Positions 6,198 through 14,601 of a stretch of 45,056 bases of DNA are shown one piece after another (position 1 is the first letter of the stretch; each line of letters starts with the position of its first letter). The notes beneath the pieces were generated by a model. That model was not told where the DNA came from. It ran no database searches and was given only the letters and a program-made list of their open reading frames with translations. The DNA comes from an uncultured Bacteroidota bacterium (GTDB taxonomy: Bacteria > Bacteroidota > Rhodothermia > Balneolales > Balneolaceae), in assembly GCA_913057895.1 (NCBI GenBank), contig CAJXOH010000012.1, forward strand, positions 1 through 45,056, written 5' to 3'. Made by a program: the position numbers and the translations under genes.

Positions 6198-8438
6198 ATG
6201 ACACGCCAGGATGTCGCGATTGTAGAGTTGGACAAAGAACAAAAACGTCATTTAGGTGAACTCCTTGACGTTTGCCACAAACATTTGGAGTATGTGGATG
6301 AAGAGATGATCCGAGATGCTTTTGCGTTGGCATGCCATTCCCACAAAGGAGTTACAAGAGCCTCCGGTGAGCCCTACTATATCCATCCCCTTGAGGTTGC
6401 AAAAATTGTTGCTAGTGAGCTCTCCATTGATGGAGAATCTGTTGTAGCAGCCTTGATTCATGACACGGTTGAAGATACCGATGTGACATTGACCGATGTG
6501 CGCGATGTCTTTGGTCCAACGGTAGCCAACCTCATAGACGGTGTGACGAAAATTGAAGGTGTCTTCAAAAACAGACAGTCAAAACAGGCTGAGACGTTTA
6601 TGAAGTTAATTCTGTCCATGGCTGATGATATACGAGTTGTGCTCATCAAATTTGCGGATAGACTACATAACATCCGGACCTTACAACATTTGCCTCGAGA
6701 AAAACAGATGAAAATCGCCTCGGAGACGCTCGATTTGTACGCCCCGTTGGCCCACCGCTTTGGTCTGTATCAAATCAAAAATGAATTTGAGGATCTCTGT
6801 TTCAAATTGCTCGATCCAAACTCCTATAATTTTGTGGCTAGAAAGCTTAGAGAGAAAAAAGCCGCTCGTGAGGCATTTATTTCTGAGTTTATGGAGCCAA
6901 TCGAAGAGGAACTTCGAGATCATGGATTAACCTTTGAAATTAAGGGCCGTCCAAAACACATTTATTCCATCTACCGGAAAATGCAGCGGCAGCAAAAGCC
7001 GTTTGAAGAGATTTACGACCTCTTTGCGATTCGGATTATTCTGGAGGACCCACACACTAAAGAAGATTGTTGGCGTGTCTACTCAATGATTACCGATTGG
7101 TATACGCCAATTCCTAAACGGTTTCGAGATTTTATCTCTGTTCCAAAAGCCAATGGATATCAATCTCTTCATACCACAGTGATTACAAAATCTGGGCAGC
7201 GGGTTGAGGTCCAGATACGAACACGAAGAATGGATGAAATTGCAGAGCGTGGACTGGCAGCGCACTGGAAGTACAAAGAGGGTGGCCAATCTGGTTCACA
7301 AACGTTGGAACAATTTGTGAGTTGGGTTCGAGAAGTACTTGATACCCCAAGACCTGAAGCTGCCACAGAGTTTGTGAAGGACTTTCAGTTGAATCTATAT
7401 CAAGATGAAATCTACGTCTTTACCCCCAAAGGCGATCTTAAAACGTTGCCGAGAGGTGCATCTTGTATTGATTTTGCCTTTGAAATTCACTCTGAGGTAG
7501 GGGAGCGAGCAATGGCCGCCAAAATCAATGGTAAACTTGTCCCACTGCGTCAAAAACTAAAGATTGGAGACCAAGTTGATATTGTCACTGGCCCAAAAGT
7601 GAATGTAAATCCTGACTGGATTGAAGATGTTGTGACTCATAAGGCCAAGGCTCGGATCCGACAATATGTGCGACAAAGGCAACGGGAAGTCTCTGACAAA
7701 GGTCGTGAAGCATGGGAAAAACGCGCCAAGAGAAACAATATCGAACTATCGGATCAAGAACTGATGAAAGTCTCCCACCAGTTAGGTTTTGATAGTTTGC
7801 AGGTGATGTTCTTTGACATTGGGGCTGAGAAATACGACATCGGCAAACTCTACCGAGCGGTCAAAGAGTTCAAAAGCAAAGGACGTCTTGAGAAAGAAGA
7901 GGAACAAAAAGAGCTTGAATCTATACTGACACCAAGCCTTGAGGAGGTAGGTGAAAAATTCACTCGTGAGGCAAAGAAAGGGATTAATGATCAATCCTTA
8001 CTGATTGATGGAGGTCTTAACCACGTCAAATACCATTTTGCCAACTGCTGCAACCCAATTCCGGGAGATGAAGTCATGGGGTTTATTAGTCGTACAGGGG
8101 ATGTTAAAATTCATCGTACCTCTTGTAAAAATGCCATTCATTTGATGAATTCTGATGGAGAAAGAATTCTAGAGGCGTCTTGGGCTCGAACACCAGACAT
8201 GCAATTTTTGGCAGCCATCAAATTGGTAGGTGAAGACCGAGTTGGCCTCATCAATGACCTGACCGATGTGCTTTCAAAATCTCTTAAGACAAATATGAAA
8301 AGTATTAATGTGAGTAGTGATAGTGGTGTCTTTGAAGGGATTGTGACTCTTTATGTAAGTGATTTACGCCATCTGGATCAGATCATGGAAAAACTCAAGC
8401 GGGTTCAAGGAATTCGCACGGCACACCGCTTCGAGTAA
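6198..8438 (+). CDS. rel: Bifunctional (p)ppGpp synthetase/hydrolase, Rel/SpoT family
   Basis: A 746-residue full-length Rel. The HD hydrolase domain is intact (HSHKG at 47-51, YIHP, HD at 88-89, ED at 92-93), so it should degrade (p)ppGpp. The synthetase domain follows (about 220-350) with NGYQSLHTTV and VEVQIRT, both needed for synthesis. Next come a TGS domain (about 390-450), a zinc-finger region with HFANCCNPIPGDEV, and a C-terminal ACT domain. This architecture makes it a sole bifunctional stringent-response enzyme. It begins with ATG nine bases after the barrel gene. A short hairpin follows the stop. Confidence 0.95.
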   Translation: MTRQDVAIVELDKEQKRHLGELLDVCHKHLEYVDEEMIRDAFALACHSHKGVTRASGEPYYIHPLEVAKIVASELSIDGESVVAALIHDTVEDTDVTLTDVRDVFGPTVANLIDGVTKIEGVFKNRQSKQAETFMKLILSMADDIRVVLIKFADRLHNIRTLQHLPREKQMKIASETLDLYAPLAHRFGLYQIKNEFEDLCFKLLDPNSYNFVARKLREKKAAREAFISEFMEPIEEELRDHGLTFEIKGRPKHIYSIYRKMQRQQKPFEEIYDLFAIRIILEDPHTKEDCWRVYSMITDWYTPIPKRFRDFISVPKANGYQSLHTTVITKSGQRVEVQIRTRRMDEIAERGLAAHWKYKEGGQSGSQTLEQFVSWVREVLDTPRPEAATEFVKDFQLNLYQDEIYVFTPKGDLKTLPRGASCIDFAFEIHSEVGERAMAAKINGKLVPLRQKLKIGDQVDIVTGPKVNVNPDWIEDVVTHKAKARIRQYVRQRQREVSDKGREAWEKRAKRNNIELSDQELMKVSHQLGFDSLQVMFFDIGAEKYDIGKLYRAVKEFKSKGRLEKEEEQKELESILTPSLEEVGEKFTREAKKGINDQSLLIDGGLNHVKYHFANCCNPIPGDEVMGFISRTGDVKIHRTSCKNAIHLMNSDGERILEASWARTPDMQFLAAIKLVGEDRVGLINDLTDVLSKSLKTNMKSINVSSDSGVFEGIVTLYVSDLRHLDQIMEKLKRVQGIRTAHRFE

Positions 8439-8443
8439 AAACG

Positions 8444-8463
8444 CATCTAGATTCTCCTAGATG
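8444..8463 (+). terminator. Hairpin after rel, weak terminator candidate
   Basis: CATCTAG and CTAGATG form a 7-base-pair perfect stem with an ATTCTC loop, five bases after the rel stop. There is no following T tract, so it may only protect the 3' end or act in antitermination. Confidence 0.3.
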
Positions 8464-8546
8464 TCCTCACAAGTACCTGTTGTATTAAAAAAGGGCCTTG
8501 AAAACTGGCGTCGTATCCCATCTTTTGTATATTGAGGGTGGAGAAA

Positions 8547-8562
8547 CAGTTCGGGAGAACTG
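8547..8562 (+). promoter_or_regulatory. Perfect palindrome in the HU gene leader
   Basis: CAGTTC-GGGA-GAACTG lies 18 bases before the HU ATG. As RNA it would fold to a 6-base-pair stem with a GGGA tetraloop close to the ribosome site AGGGA. As DNA it could be an operator. Confidence 0.4.
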
Positions 8563-8580
8563 AATAATAGGGATGGAGTT

Positions 8581-8886
8581 ATGATTACATACACAAAAAA
8601 AGACCTCGTACGAAGGGTCTCGGAATCGATGCAGGTGCCTTTGAATCAAGCAGAACCGTACGTTGATGCGGTGATTGATTCAATTCGTGGTACCATGCTT
8701 ATGGCAAGCCCTGAATGTAGAATTGAACTACGTGACTTTGGTGTCTTTGAAGTAAAAGAAACAAAGGCCAAGCCAAAAGCAAGGAACCCAAAAACGAACG
8801 AGATTATTTACGTACCAAGTCACCGAAAAACACATTTTAAGCCAAGCAAAAAGCTTAAAGACTTTTTGCGCCAGCCATTAGACTGA
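8581..8886 (+). CDS. HU/IHF family DNA-binding protein
   Basis: A 101-residue protein with the full HU fold: N-terminal helices (KKDLVRRVSESMQVPLNQAEPYVDAV), then the beta arm region with RIELRDFGVFEVKETKAKPKARNPKTNE, where the family has GFG and RxGRNPxT. The arm ends in KTHFKPSKKLK. It bends and packages DNA. Here RNPKT is kept and the GFG turn is DFGVF. AGGGA seven bases before the ATG is a reasonable ribosome site. It lies directly before ruvX with a five-base gap. Confidence 0.92.
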   Translation: MITYTKKDLVRRVSESMQVPLNQAEPYVDAVIDSIRGTMLMASPECRIELRDFGVFEVKETKAKPKARNPKTNEIIYVPSHRKTHFKPSKKLKDFLRQPLD

Positions 8887-8891
8887 TTGGA

Positions 8892-9323
8892 TTGACAGAT
8901 AAAGGGCGACTCTTGGGGCTAGATATTGGTGCAAAGCGTTGTGGCCTCGCTTGGACGGATCGAATGCAGATGATTCCTTCGGTCATAGGAACCTTCTCAA
9001 AACAAGAGCTAGAGCACACGATTCAAGAACGTGTCATCTCTGAGCCCTCACCTGGAATTGTTGGGTTTGTGCTCGGCTGGCCAGTTCAAGCAGATGGGAC
9101 CCCGTCTGCATCCATGCAAGATGTGAAGGCATTTGAGGGATGGTTGAAAAAAACATTTCCTGACATTCCAATCCATTACCAGGATGAGTTTGGATCCTCC
9201 CAAGAAGCCATGGAGGTAATGGTCACTTCTGGTGTATCTAAACGAAAACGAGCTCAAAAGGGAGCTGTGGATTCTACCGCAGCAGCCATTATCTTACAGC
9301 GATATTTAGAACATCGTGGATAG
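8892..9323 (+). CDS. ruvX: Putative pre-16S rRNA nuclease / Holliday junction resolvase RuvX (YqgF)
   Basis: A 143-residue RNase H-fold protein of normal family length. LLGLDIGAKRCGLAWTD at the start gives the first catalytic Asp. YQDEFGSSQEA holds the second acidic residue (usually DERxTT; here the Arg and both Thr are replaced). VDSTAAAIILQRYLE gives the last Asp. YqgF trims 16S rRNA ends in E. coli. The start is a TTG at 8892, since no ATG precedes the first motif. Between HU and def, in the same direction. Confidence 0.85.
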   Translation: MTDKGRLLGLDIGAKRCGLAWTDRMQMIPSVIGTFSKQELEHTIQERVISEPSPGIVGFVLGWPVQADGTPSASMQDVKAFEGWLKKTFPDIPIHYQDEFGSSQEAMEVMVTSGVSKRKRAQKGAVDSTAAAIILQRYLEHRG

Positions 9324-9345
9324 TACACGTTAAACACCTTGAAGC

Positions 9346-9918
9346 ATGGCTGTTCGTCCAATAGTTACGTACAATGACCCCGTCCTCACACAGGTTGCTA
9401 TACCTGTGTCCAAGGATATGGTAGAGCTGGGTGTGTTTATTGCGGATATGTTTGAGACCATGGATCATGCCAAAGGATTGGGCTTGGCAGCCCCGCAAGT
9501 GGGGCAATCTATTCGGCTTTTCGTAATGGATGCAGATGGATTGGATGAAGAGAACCCTGCTGATTCTACGCCAATTGGGCGTCGTGTTGTCATCAATCCT
9601 GAAATCATCTCTGAATCCCAAGAGACGGTAACCTTTGAAGAGGGATGCCTAAGCTTGCCCGAACTTAGAGATCAAGTGAGTCGAGCCAATGAAGTTACAG
9701 TCCGATTCCAAGATGAACATTTTGCATCTCATGAAATGACTCTTCGTGGATGGACAGCACGCGTTTTTTTACACGAATATGATCACCTGGAAGGGATCTT
9801 ATTCATTGATCGTATCTCTGCGTTTAAGCGAGCACTTCACAAAACAAGGCTAGCGTCCATCAATGCCAATGAGGTCGATGCGGGCTATGAAATAGCTCCT
9901 AAACCGTCAAACTCATGA
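9346..9918 (+). CDS. def: Peptide deformylase
   Basis: A 190-residue enzyme that removes the formyl group from nascent N-termini. All three motifs are intact: GLGLAAPQVG (Gln51), EEGCLSLPE (metal ligand Cys101) and HEYDHLEG (His143, Glu144, His147). The stop codon overlaps the fmt start by four bases (ATGA), the common def-fmt pairing, which implies translational coupling of formylation and deformylation. Confidence 0.97.
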   Translation: MAVRPIVTYNDPVLTQVAIPVSKDMVELGVFIADMFETMDHAKGLGLAAPQVGQSIRLFVMDADGLDEENPADSTPIGRRVVINPEIISESQETVTFEEGCLSLPELRDQVSRANEVTVRFQDEHFASHEMTLRGWTARVFLHEYDHLEGILFIDRISAFKRALHKTRLASINANEVDAGYEIAPKPSNS

Positions 9919-10910
9919 CTCCTGGCACGTCTTCAGCATCTGGCATGCGAGTGATTTTTATGGGCTCGCCTGAGTTTGCTGTACCCTCCTTGGAGGCGTT
10001 AGTGCACGAAGGGTTTGAGGTTTGCATGGTTTGCACACCTCCAGACAAACGGCGATCTCGAGGCGGACCCCCCGAGCCAACGCCTGTCAAAAAAAAGGCA
10101 ATGGAACTAGGATTGCCTGTGCAAGATGTTCTAGATGTACATGACCCGAAATTCCATAACACCTTACGAGCCTTAGAAGCAGATCTATCCGTGGTCGTGG
10201 CATTTCGATTGTTGCCCAATGCAGTATTGGATGCAACACGTTTGGGTGCCGTCAATATCCATGCATCGCTGTTGCCAGCGTATCGTGGTGCAGCACCAAT
10301 CCATCATGCCGTATTAAATGGTGAGAAAGAGACAGGATGTACCCTTTTTGTCTTGAATCAGCAGATGGATGCGGGACAAATTCTTGCCCAAAAAACCTCT
10401 CCTATTCACCCAGATGACACAACAGGGGATGTGTATGAACGCCTTCAAACACTGGGCGCCAAGCTTCTTGTCGAAACGCTGCCCGCATGGGACAGAGGGG
10501 AACTCACACCGGTACATCAAGATGATCGCAATGCCACACCTGCTCCCAAAGTTTTCTCGAAGGATGGATGGCTTAGGCTTGGATTATCAGCAAGCCAGGT
10601 TCACAATCAGGCCCGTGCGATGACGCCTACTCCAGGGGCTTGGATCCGGGTTCAAGGCGAGAAAGTCAAAATTCACCGAACAAAGACTCTTGAATTGTCA
10701 GAATTACCCTCGTTTAGTCGAGATATCAAGTCACTTGAACTAGGAACGCTTACCCTGTGGAATAAGCGCCTATTTGTGGGTTGTGGTGAGCAAACAGCGT
10801 TGGAAATCGTACGTTTGCAACAACCTGGAAAAACGCCAATAGCAGGCTATGAGTATAGTCTTGGACGGGAGTTAGACCACCTTCACGTCGAATACTCACC
10901 AGAGTTTTGA
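9915..10910 (+). CDS. fmt: Methionyl-tRNA formyltransferase
   Basis: A 331-residue protein that formylates initiator Met-tRNA. RVIFMGSPEFAVPSLEAL opens the formyltransferase domain. The signature HASLLPAYRGAAPIHHAVLNG contains the catalytic region, and TGCTLFVLNQQMDAG the formyl-THF site. A C-terminal OB-like domain (about 220-325) completes the usual length. The ATG at 9915 overlaps def; a second ATG at 9948 (MRVIFMGS) would match the family start more tightly. Confidence 0.96.
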   Translation: MTPGTSSASGMRVIFMGSPEFAVPSLEALVHEGFEVCMVCTPPDKRRSRGGPPEPTPVKKKAMELGLPVQDVLDVHDPKFHNTLRALEADLSVVVAFRLLPNAVLDATRLGAVNIHASLLPAYRGAAPIHHAVLNGEKETGCTLFVLNQQMDAGQILAQKTSPIHPDDTTGDVYERLQTLGAKLLVETLPAWDRGELTPVHQDDRNATPAPKVFSKDGWLRLGLSASQVHNQARAMTPTPGAWIRVQGEKVKIHRTKTLELSELPSFSRDIKSLELGTLTLWNKRLFVGCGEQTALEIVRLQQPGKTPIAGYEYSLGRELDHLHVEYSPEF

Positions 10911-11010
10911 ATGGGTGTAAGACGGTCTTTTCTACCGACAAAAATAAGGTTGGTGCATAATCAAGAATCGATGTAGATTTTAGCCATCAAGAAAGACCTG
11001 AACGACCACG

Positions 11011-11745
11011 ATGGAACAAAACTCACCATTTTTTGACGCAATTATTCAAGGGAATCTAGAAGACGTCAAATCACATCTCAAAAAGGGACAGGATATCAAC
11101 GAGACACTTGCGAATGGGTCCACGGGTCTCATTTTAGCGGCTCAACATAATCATGAAGAGATTGTGGATGTCTTGCTGGCCAAAAAGGCAGATCCAACAC
11201 TGACTACTAAGACGGGGGGTACGGCTCTGAACCGAGCAGCGGAGCATGGAAACCTTGACATGATTCAAAAACTTCATAAAGCAGGGGCAGTACCAGGATT
11301 ACTCGCCTTGGTCATGGCGGCTCGAGAGGGACATCTACCCGTTGTGGAATGGTGCATACAACAAGGAGTAGATGTGAATGGGCAACTGCCATGGGGATTC
11401 ACGGCTCTCATGATGGCTGCGCGTGACGGGCGTCAAGAAGTTGTGGAATGTTTGCTTGCTCATGGAGCCAATCCCAAACTCAAGAATAAGGATGATGACA
11501 GCGCTCTATCCTTAGCTATTGAGAATGATGAAGATGACGTGGCAGACGTCCTAAGAAAAGCTGGAGTTGACTATTCGAAGCCAAAACCAAAGTCTTCAAT
11601 CCCTCCACCTGATGAAGATGACGACGACGAGGAATCAGGAGATGATGATCTTCCTGATGAGGTCGATTTATCCGATGAAGAAGAAGATGTTACGCAGAAG
11701 GAAGAAGAAGAGGTTGACCTTGGGCGTGATAAAGAGGAGGATTAA
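11011..11745 (+). CDS. Ankyrin-repeat protein with acidic tail
   Basis: A 244-residue protein with about five ankyrin repeats (residues 5-190), seen as repeated GSTGLILAAQHNHEEIVDVLL, GTALNRAAEHGNLDMIQKL, ALVMAAREGHLPVVEW, TALMMAARDGRQEVVECLL and SALSLAIENDEDDVADVL. The last 50 residues are almost all Asp and Glu after a short Pro-rich linker, which makes a strongly acidic disordered tail. No signal peptide, so it is likely cytoplasmic. Ankyrin repeats bind proteins; the partner is unknown. It stands alone between fmt and gap. Confidence 0.85.
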   Translation: MEQNSPFFDAIIQGNLEDVKSHLKKGQDINETLANGSTGLILAAQHNHEEIVDVLLAKKADPTLTTKTGGTALNRAAEHGNLDMIQKLHKAGAVPGLLALVMAAREGHLPVVEWCIQQGVDVNGQLPWGFTALMMAARDGRQEVVECLLAHGANPKLKNKDDDSALSLAIENDEDDVADVLRKAGVDYSKPKPKSSIPPPDEDDDDEESGDDDLPDEVDLSDEEEDVTQKEEEEVDLGRDKEED

Positions 11746-11842
11746 CCCTACATTTACACACTGAATTTGTCTAGGGTCGCTCAATGATGGTTTTGCTGCG
11801 ATACACTAGATTTAAAACCAATCATAACGAACTCGCATTTTT

Positions 11843-12838
11843 ATGGCAATTCAAGTTGGAATCAATGGATTTGGGCGAATTGGACGCCTAGTCACGCGCG
11901 CAATTTTGGAGAATTATAGCTCTCAAATCACCATTAATGGGATTAATGATCTCACAGATGCTGCAACTCTTGCTCATCTATTTAAGTATGATTCAGCACA
12001 GGGTGCTTTTCAGGGAACCGTCGATGTTGAAGGTGACTATCTAATCCTGAATGGTCATAAGATTAAAGTGTCTGCGGAGCGTGACCCATCCAAACTTGAA
12101 TGGGGGTCTAGAGGAGTAGACACGGTCGTGGAATCAACAGGATTTTTCACCGAAAAAGAAAAAGCAGAAGCGCATCTCGCCGCAGGTGCAAAGAAGGTGA
12201 TCATCTCAGCTCCTGCCAAAGGGGATGTTAAAACGGTTGTCCTTGGAGTGAATCACGACACAATTGATGCCGATACCACTATTTACTCTAATGCAAGTTG
12301 TACAACCAACTGTCTTGCACCCATGGTGAAGGTTTTGGATGATGCGTTTGGCGTGGAGAAAGGATTCATGGTCACGACTCATGCCTACACAGGTGATCAG
12401 GCTCTGGTTGATGGGCCACACAAAGACTTACGTCGTGCACGCGCCGCAGCCATCAATATTGTTCCAACCTCTACAGGTGCAGCCAAAGCAGTGGGTTTGG
12501 TACTGCCTCATCTAAATGGAAAACTCGATGGAAAAGCGATTCGCGTCCCAGTGGTAACGGGGTCCCTGACCGACTTAACCGCACAGCTTTCCCAAGAAGT
12601 TACAGTTGAGCAAATTCAAGAAGCGTTTCAAGCCGCTGCATCAGGGCCACTCAAGGGAATCCTTCAATTTTCGAACGAACCACTGGTATCCTCTGACATC
12701 ATTGGAAATACTCATAGTTGTATCTACGACAGTGATATGACCATGGCCGCTGGATCCCTTGTGAAGGTGACTGGGTGGTACGATAACGAAGCTGGATACT
12801 CTAACCGTACTGCCGAACTGATTACGAAGGTTGGGTAA
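11843..12838 (+). CDS. gap: Glyceraldehyde-3-phosphate dehydrogenase, type I
   Basis: A 331-residue glycolytic enzyme. The NAD-binding start VGINGFGRIGR is intact, the catalytic SNASCTTNC gives Cys153, and TTHAYTGDQ gives His180. GINDLTD after the second strand is the usual NAD-selecting region. The C-terminal WYDNEAGYSNR is present. Its 3' end overlaps the convergent OsmC gene by 17 bases. Confidence 0.98.
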   Translation: MAIQVGINGFGRIGRLVTRAILENYSSQITINGINDLTDAATLAHLFKYDSAQGAFQGTVDVEGDYLILNGHKIKVSAERDPSKLEWGSRGVDTVVESTGFFTEKEKAEAHLAAGAKKVIISAPAKGDVKTVVLGVNHDTIDADTTIYSNASCTTNCLAPMVKVLDDAFGVEKGFMVTTHAYTGDQALVDGPHKDLRRARAAAINIVPTSTGAAKAVGLVLPHLNGKLDGKAIRVPVVTGSLTDLTAQLSQEVTVEQIQEAFQAAASGPLKGILQFSNEPLVSSDIIGNTHSCIYDSDMTMAAGSLVKVTGWYDNEAGYSNRTAELITKVG

Positions 12839-13325
12839 CGTGGATCTCTGCGGTGATGTCCGCAGTTTTTTCCAGCGTTTTTAGTACGGAGCAGTATTTC
12901 TCCACAGAGAGTTTCATGGCACGTTCTGCGCGGTCTTGAGGAATGTCACCCACAAGGTCGTAACGCAGGTGTATGGCTGAAAACTGCGTATATCCTTTCA
13001 TTTGGTCTCTAGTCGCGTCAATCTCAACTGTGAGATCTTGAATGGGTAGCTTCTGTTTATTGAGAATCATCACAATATCGATGACGCTACAGCCGCCTGC
13101 CGCAGCCACTAACGCTTGCATTGGGCTGAACCCGCCGTTAACACCGCCAATATCTTGAGATCCATCCAATCGCAGTGTTGCGCCAGTCTCGTTGGTCGCT
13201 TCGACGAGCATCGCATCGTTGATGCGCTTCATCGACACATGAATCGATTTTGGCTTGGGTGGAGGTGTAAAAGCATCATTAGATGCTCCACCTGTCTCTG
13301 AAGATGGAGTGGAGGATGTACTCAT
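12822..13325 (-). CDS. OsmC family protein
   Basis: A 167-residue protein with the OsmC/Ohr fold. GGVNGGFSPMQALVAAAGGCSVIDIV carries the first conserved Cys, and KLSVEKYCSVLKTLEK the second, the thiol pair that reduces organic peroxides in characterised members. A Pro- and Ser-rich N-terminus of about 28 residues is extra. It is the last gene of a hisH-like, hisE, osmC run (23-base gap) and converges on gap with overlapping ends. Whether it acts on peroxides is inferred. Confidence 0.9.
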   Translation of the reverse strand: MSTSSTPSSETGGASNDAFTPPPKPKSIHVSMKRINDAMLVEATNETGATLRLDGSQDIGGVNGGFSPMQALVAAAGGCSVIDIVMILNKQKLPIQDLTVEIDATRDQMKGYTQFSAIHLRYDLVGDIPQDRAERAMKLSVEKYCSVLKTLEKTADITAEIHVTQPS

Positions 13326-13348
13326 TGAGTATTTGAGCTAGGTTGGGA

Positions 13349-13657
13349 TTACTTCTTGCTACGGATAATCATTTCACCGACAACATCGTCGATGGAAATC
13401 TCTTTTTCTACCAATAAAACGAGTAGATGATATAGAAGGTCTGCAGATTCCTCAATCGTCTCTTCTTTCTTCTTATTCTTAGATGCGATAATCGTTTCTA
13501 CGGCCTCTTCACCTAACTTTTGGGCAATTTTGTCGATTCCCTTTTTGAATAATCGAGTCGAATAAGACCCTTTTGGTAATTGCTCTTTTCGATCTTGAAG
13601 AACACGCTCAAGCTCTTTCAAAAAGAGCACGGGAGGTTGGTCAACATGCGTAGACAT
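13349..13657 (-). CDS. hisE: Phosphoribosyl-ATP pyrophosphatase
   Basis: A 102-residue stand-alone HisE of the MazG-like all-alpha fold, catalysing the second step of histidine synthesis. The motif KLGEEAVETIIASKNKKKEETIEESADLLYHLLVLL contains the metal-binding EExxE and ExxD acids. It is not fused to HisI, unlike many Bacteroidota HisIE proteins. It follows the HisH-like gene with a 15-base gap. Confidence 0.92.
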   Translation of the reverse strand: MSTHVDQPPVLFLKELERVLQDRKEQLPKGSYSTRLFKKGIDKIAQKLGEEAVETIIASKNKKKEETIEESADLLYHLLVLLVEKEISIDDVVGEMIIRSKK

Positions 13658-13672
13658 ATCGTAGAGAATGGG

Positions 13673-14275
13673 TTAGTCCTGCTTCCCTACAATGGTAAGA
13701 AAATTTTGTAATAACATAGACCCAGCTCGGCCTGATTTCTCAGGAGAGAATTGTACACCCATGTAATGATCCTTGGCGACGACCGCTGTAAACGTATTAT
13801 CACAGGTTGCAGTCGCTATGGCATGATCCAAAGGGGGAAGAAAATCCTGATGGACGAAATAAAAGCGCTGATCTTTGCCAATTCCATGCAGCAATGGATG
13901 TTCCTGAACCGTTTGCAATGTATGCCATCCCATGTTGGATGCATTGCATTCGTGTTGGTGAAACGAGTGTACCCGACCGGGGATAACCCCTAAATAATGT
14001 TGATTATCCTCATCGTGTCCCTCGGTAAGAAGATGCATCCCATGATTCACCCCAAGAACAGGTTTTTTAATCTCTCGAATCCATTGTGTGCATGACAAGG
14101 CATCAAAGGCATTCATCGACGTGGAAGCAGGGCCTGGACTAGAAATGATCAACCCGTCGACTCTACTCAGAACTTCAGGATCTGTGCTAGAGATGCAGTC
14201 TACCCCATGTTGTCGAAGAAGCTCACATAGTGGTGACGAAGAGTTGGGAGGATATGTCAAAATGCCTATTATCAT
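13673..14275 (-). CDS. hisH: HisH-like class I amidotransferase lacking catalytic Cys and His
   Basis: A 200-residue protein aligning by eye along its length with HisH, the glutaminase of imidazole-glycerol-phosphate synthase: YLGVIPGRVHSF, NMGWHTL, HPLLHGI, FYFVHQDF, GVQFSPEKSGRAGSMLL. The nucleophile elbow normally reads GICLGMQ; here it is GVNHGMH, so Asn77 replaces Cys. The triad His in GVQFHPEKS is Ser177, and only Glu179 is kept. The oxyanion loop PGVG is SPGP. It should therefore not hydrolyse glutamine. Adjacency to hisE supports a histidine role, perhaps as a structural partner of HisF using free ammonia. It could also be a diverged paralogue. No Shine-Dalgarno sequence. The ORF is intact. 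Confidence 0.8.
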   Translation of the reverse strand: MIIGILTYPPNSSSPLCELLRQHGVDCISSTDPEVLSRVDGLIISSPGPASTSMNAFDALSCTQWIREIKKPVLGVNHGMHLLTEGHDEDNQHYLGVIPGRVHSFHQHECNASNMGWHTLQTVQEHPLLHGIGKDQRFYFVHQDFLPPLDHAIATATCDNTFTAVVAKDHYMGVQFSPEKSGRAGSMLLQNFLTIVGKQD

Positions 14276-14348
14276 GGACTTATTTGAAACAAAACATCGC
14301 TTGTCGACGTTTCAATACAAAGACATCCGAAAATCCTATCTTACAATC

Positions 14349-14591
14349 ATGACAACGATTGCGCAGCTCACTTTTATTCCATTGTATACAGATCACCCTA
14401 AAGAAAAGGTGGAGGAGCTTCTGGAGTTTTTTGCTCAAGAAGATGTTGAGGTTGAGATTGGATACTTGTCTACGACCATCAAGGGAGAAAAAGAGACGGT
14501 ATTTGCACTCATCAAGGAGGCATATGATACCATGAGCGCTCAAGATGAGCAGTTTCGATTTCATATCGAATTATTAAGTCCGATTGCCTGA
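14349..14591 (+). CDS. Small YkoF/DUF77-like (thiamine-binding fold) protein
   Basis: An 80-residue protein from ATG 14349. A longer in-frame reading back to 14088 overlaps the HisH-like gene on the other strand and is not credible. The pattern [11 protein letters not shown] at the start, [26 protein letters not shown] in the middle and a closing FHIELLSP resembles the MTH1187/YkoF ferredoxin-like fold, whose members bind thiamine or its pyrimidine. The function is inferred from this resemblance only. Lies 10 bases before the lepA ATG, so probably in that operon. Confidence 0.6.
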   Translation: MTTIAQLTFIPLYTDHPKEKVEELLEFFAQEDVEVEIGYLSTTIKGEKETVFALIKEAYDTMSAQDEQFRFHIELLSPIA

Positions 14592-14601
14592 ACCTACGTC
14601 T

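Noticed and set aside
14088..14348. N-terminal extension of the small thiamine-binding-like gene
   Set aside because: It overlaps the HisH-like gene on the opposite strand and its translation (Cys/Ser-rich, no pattern) does not look like protein.
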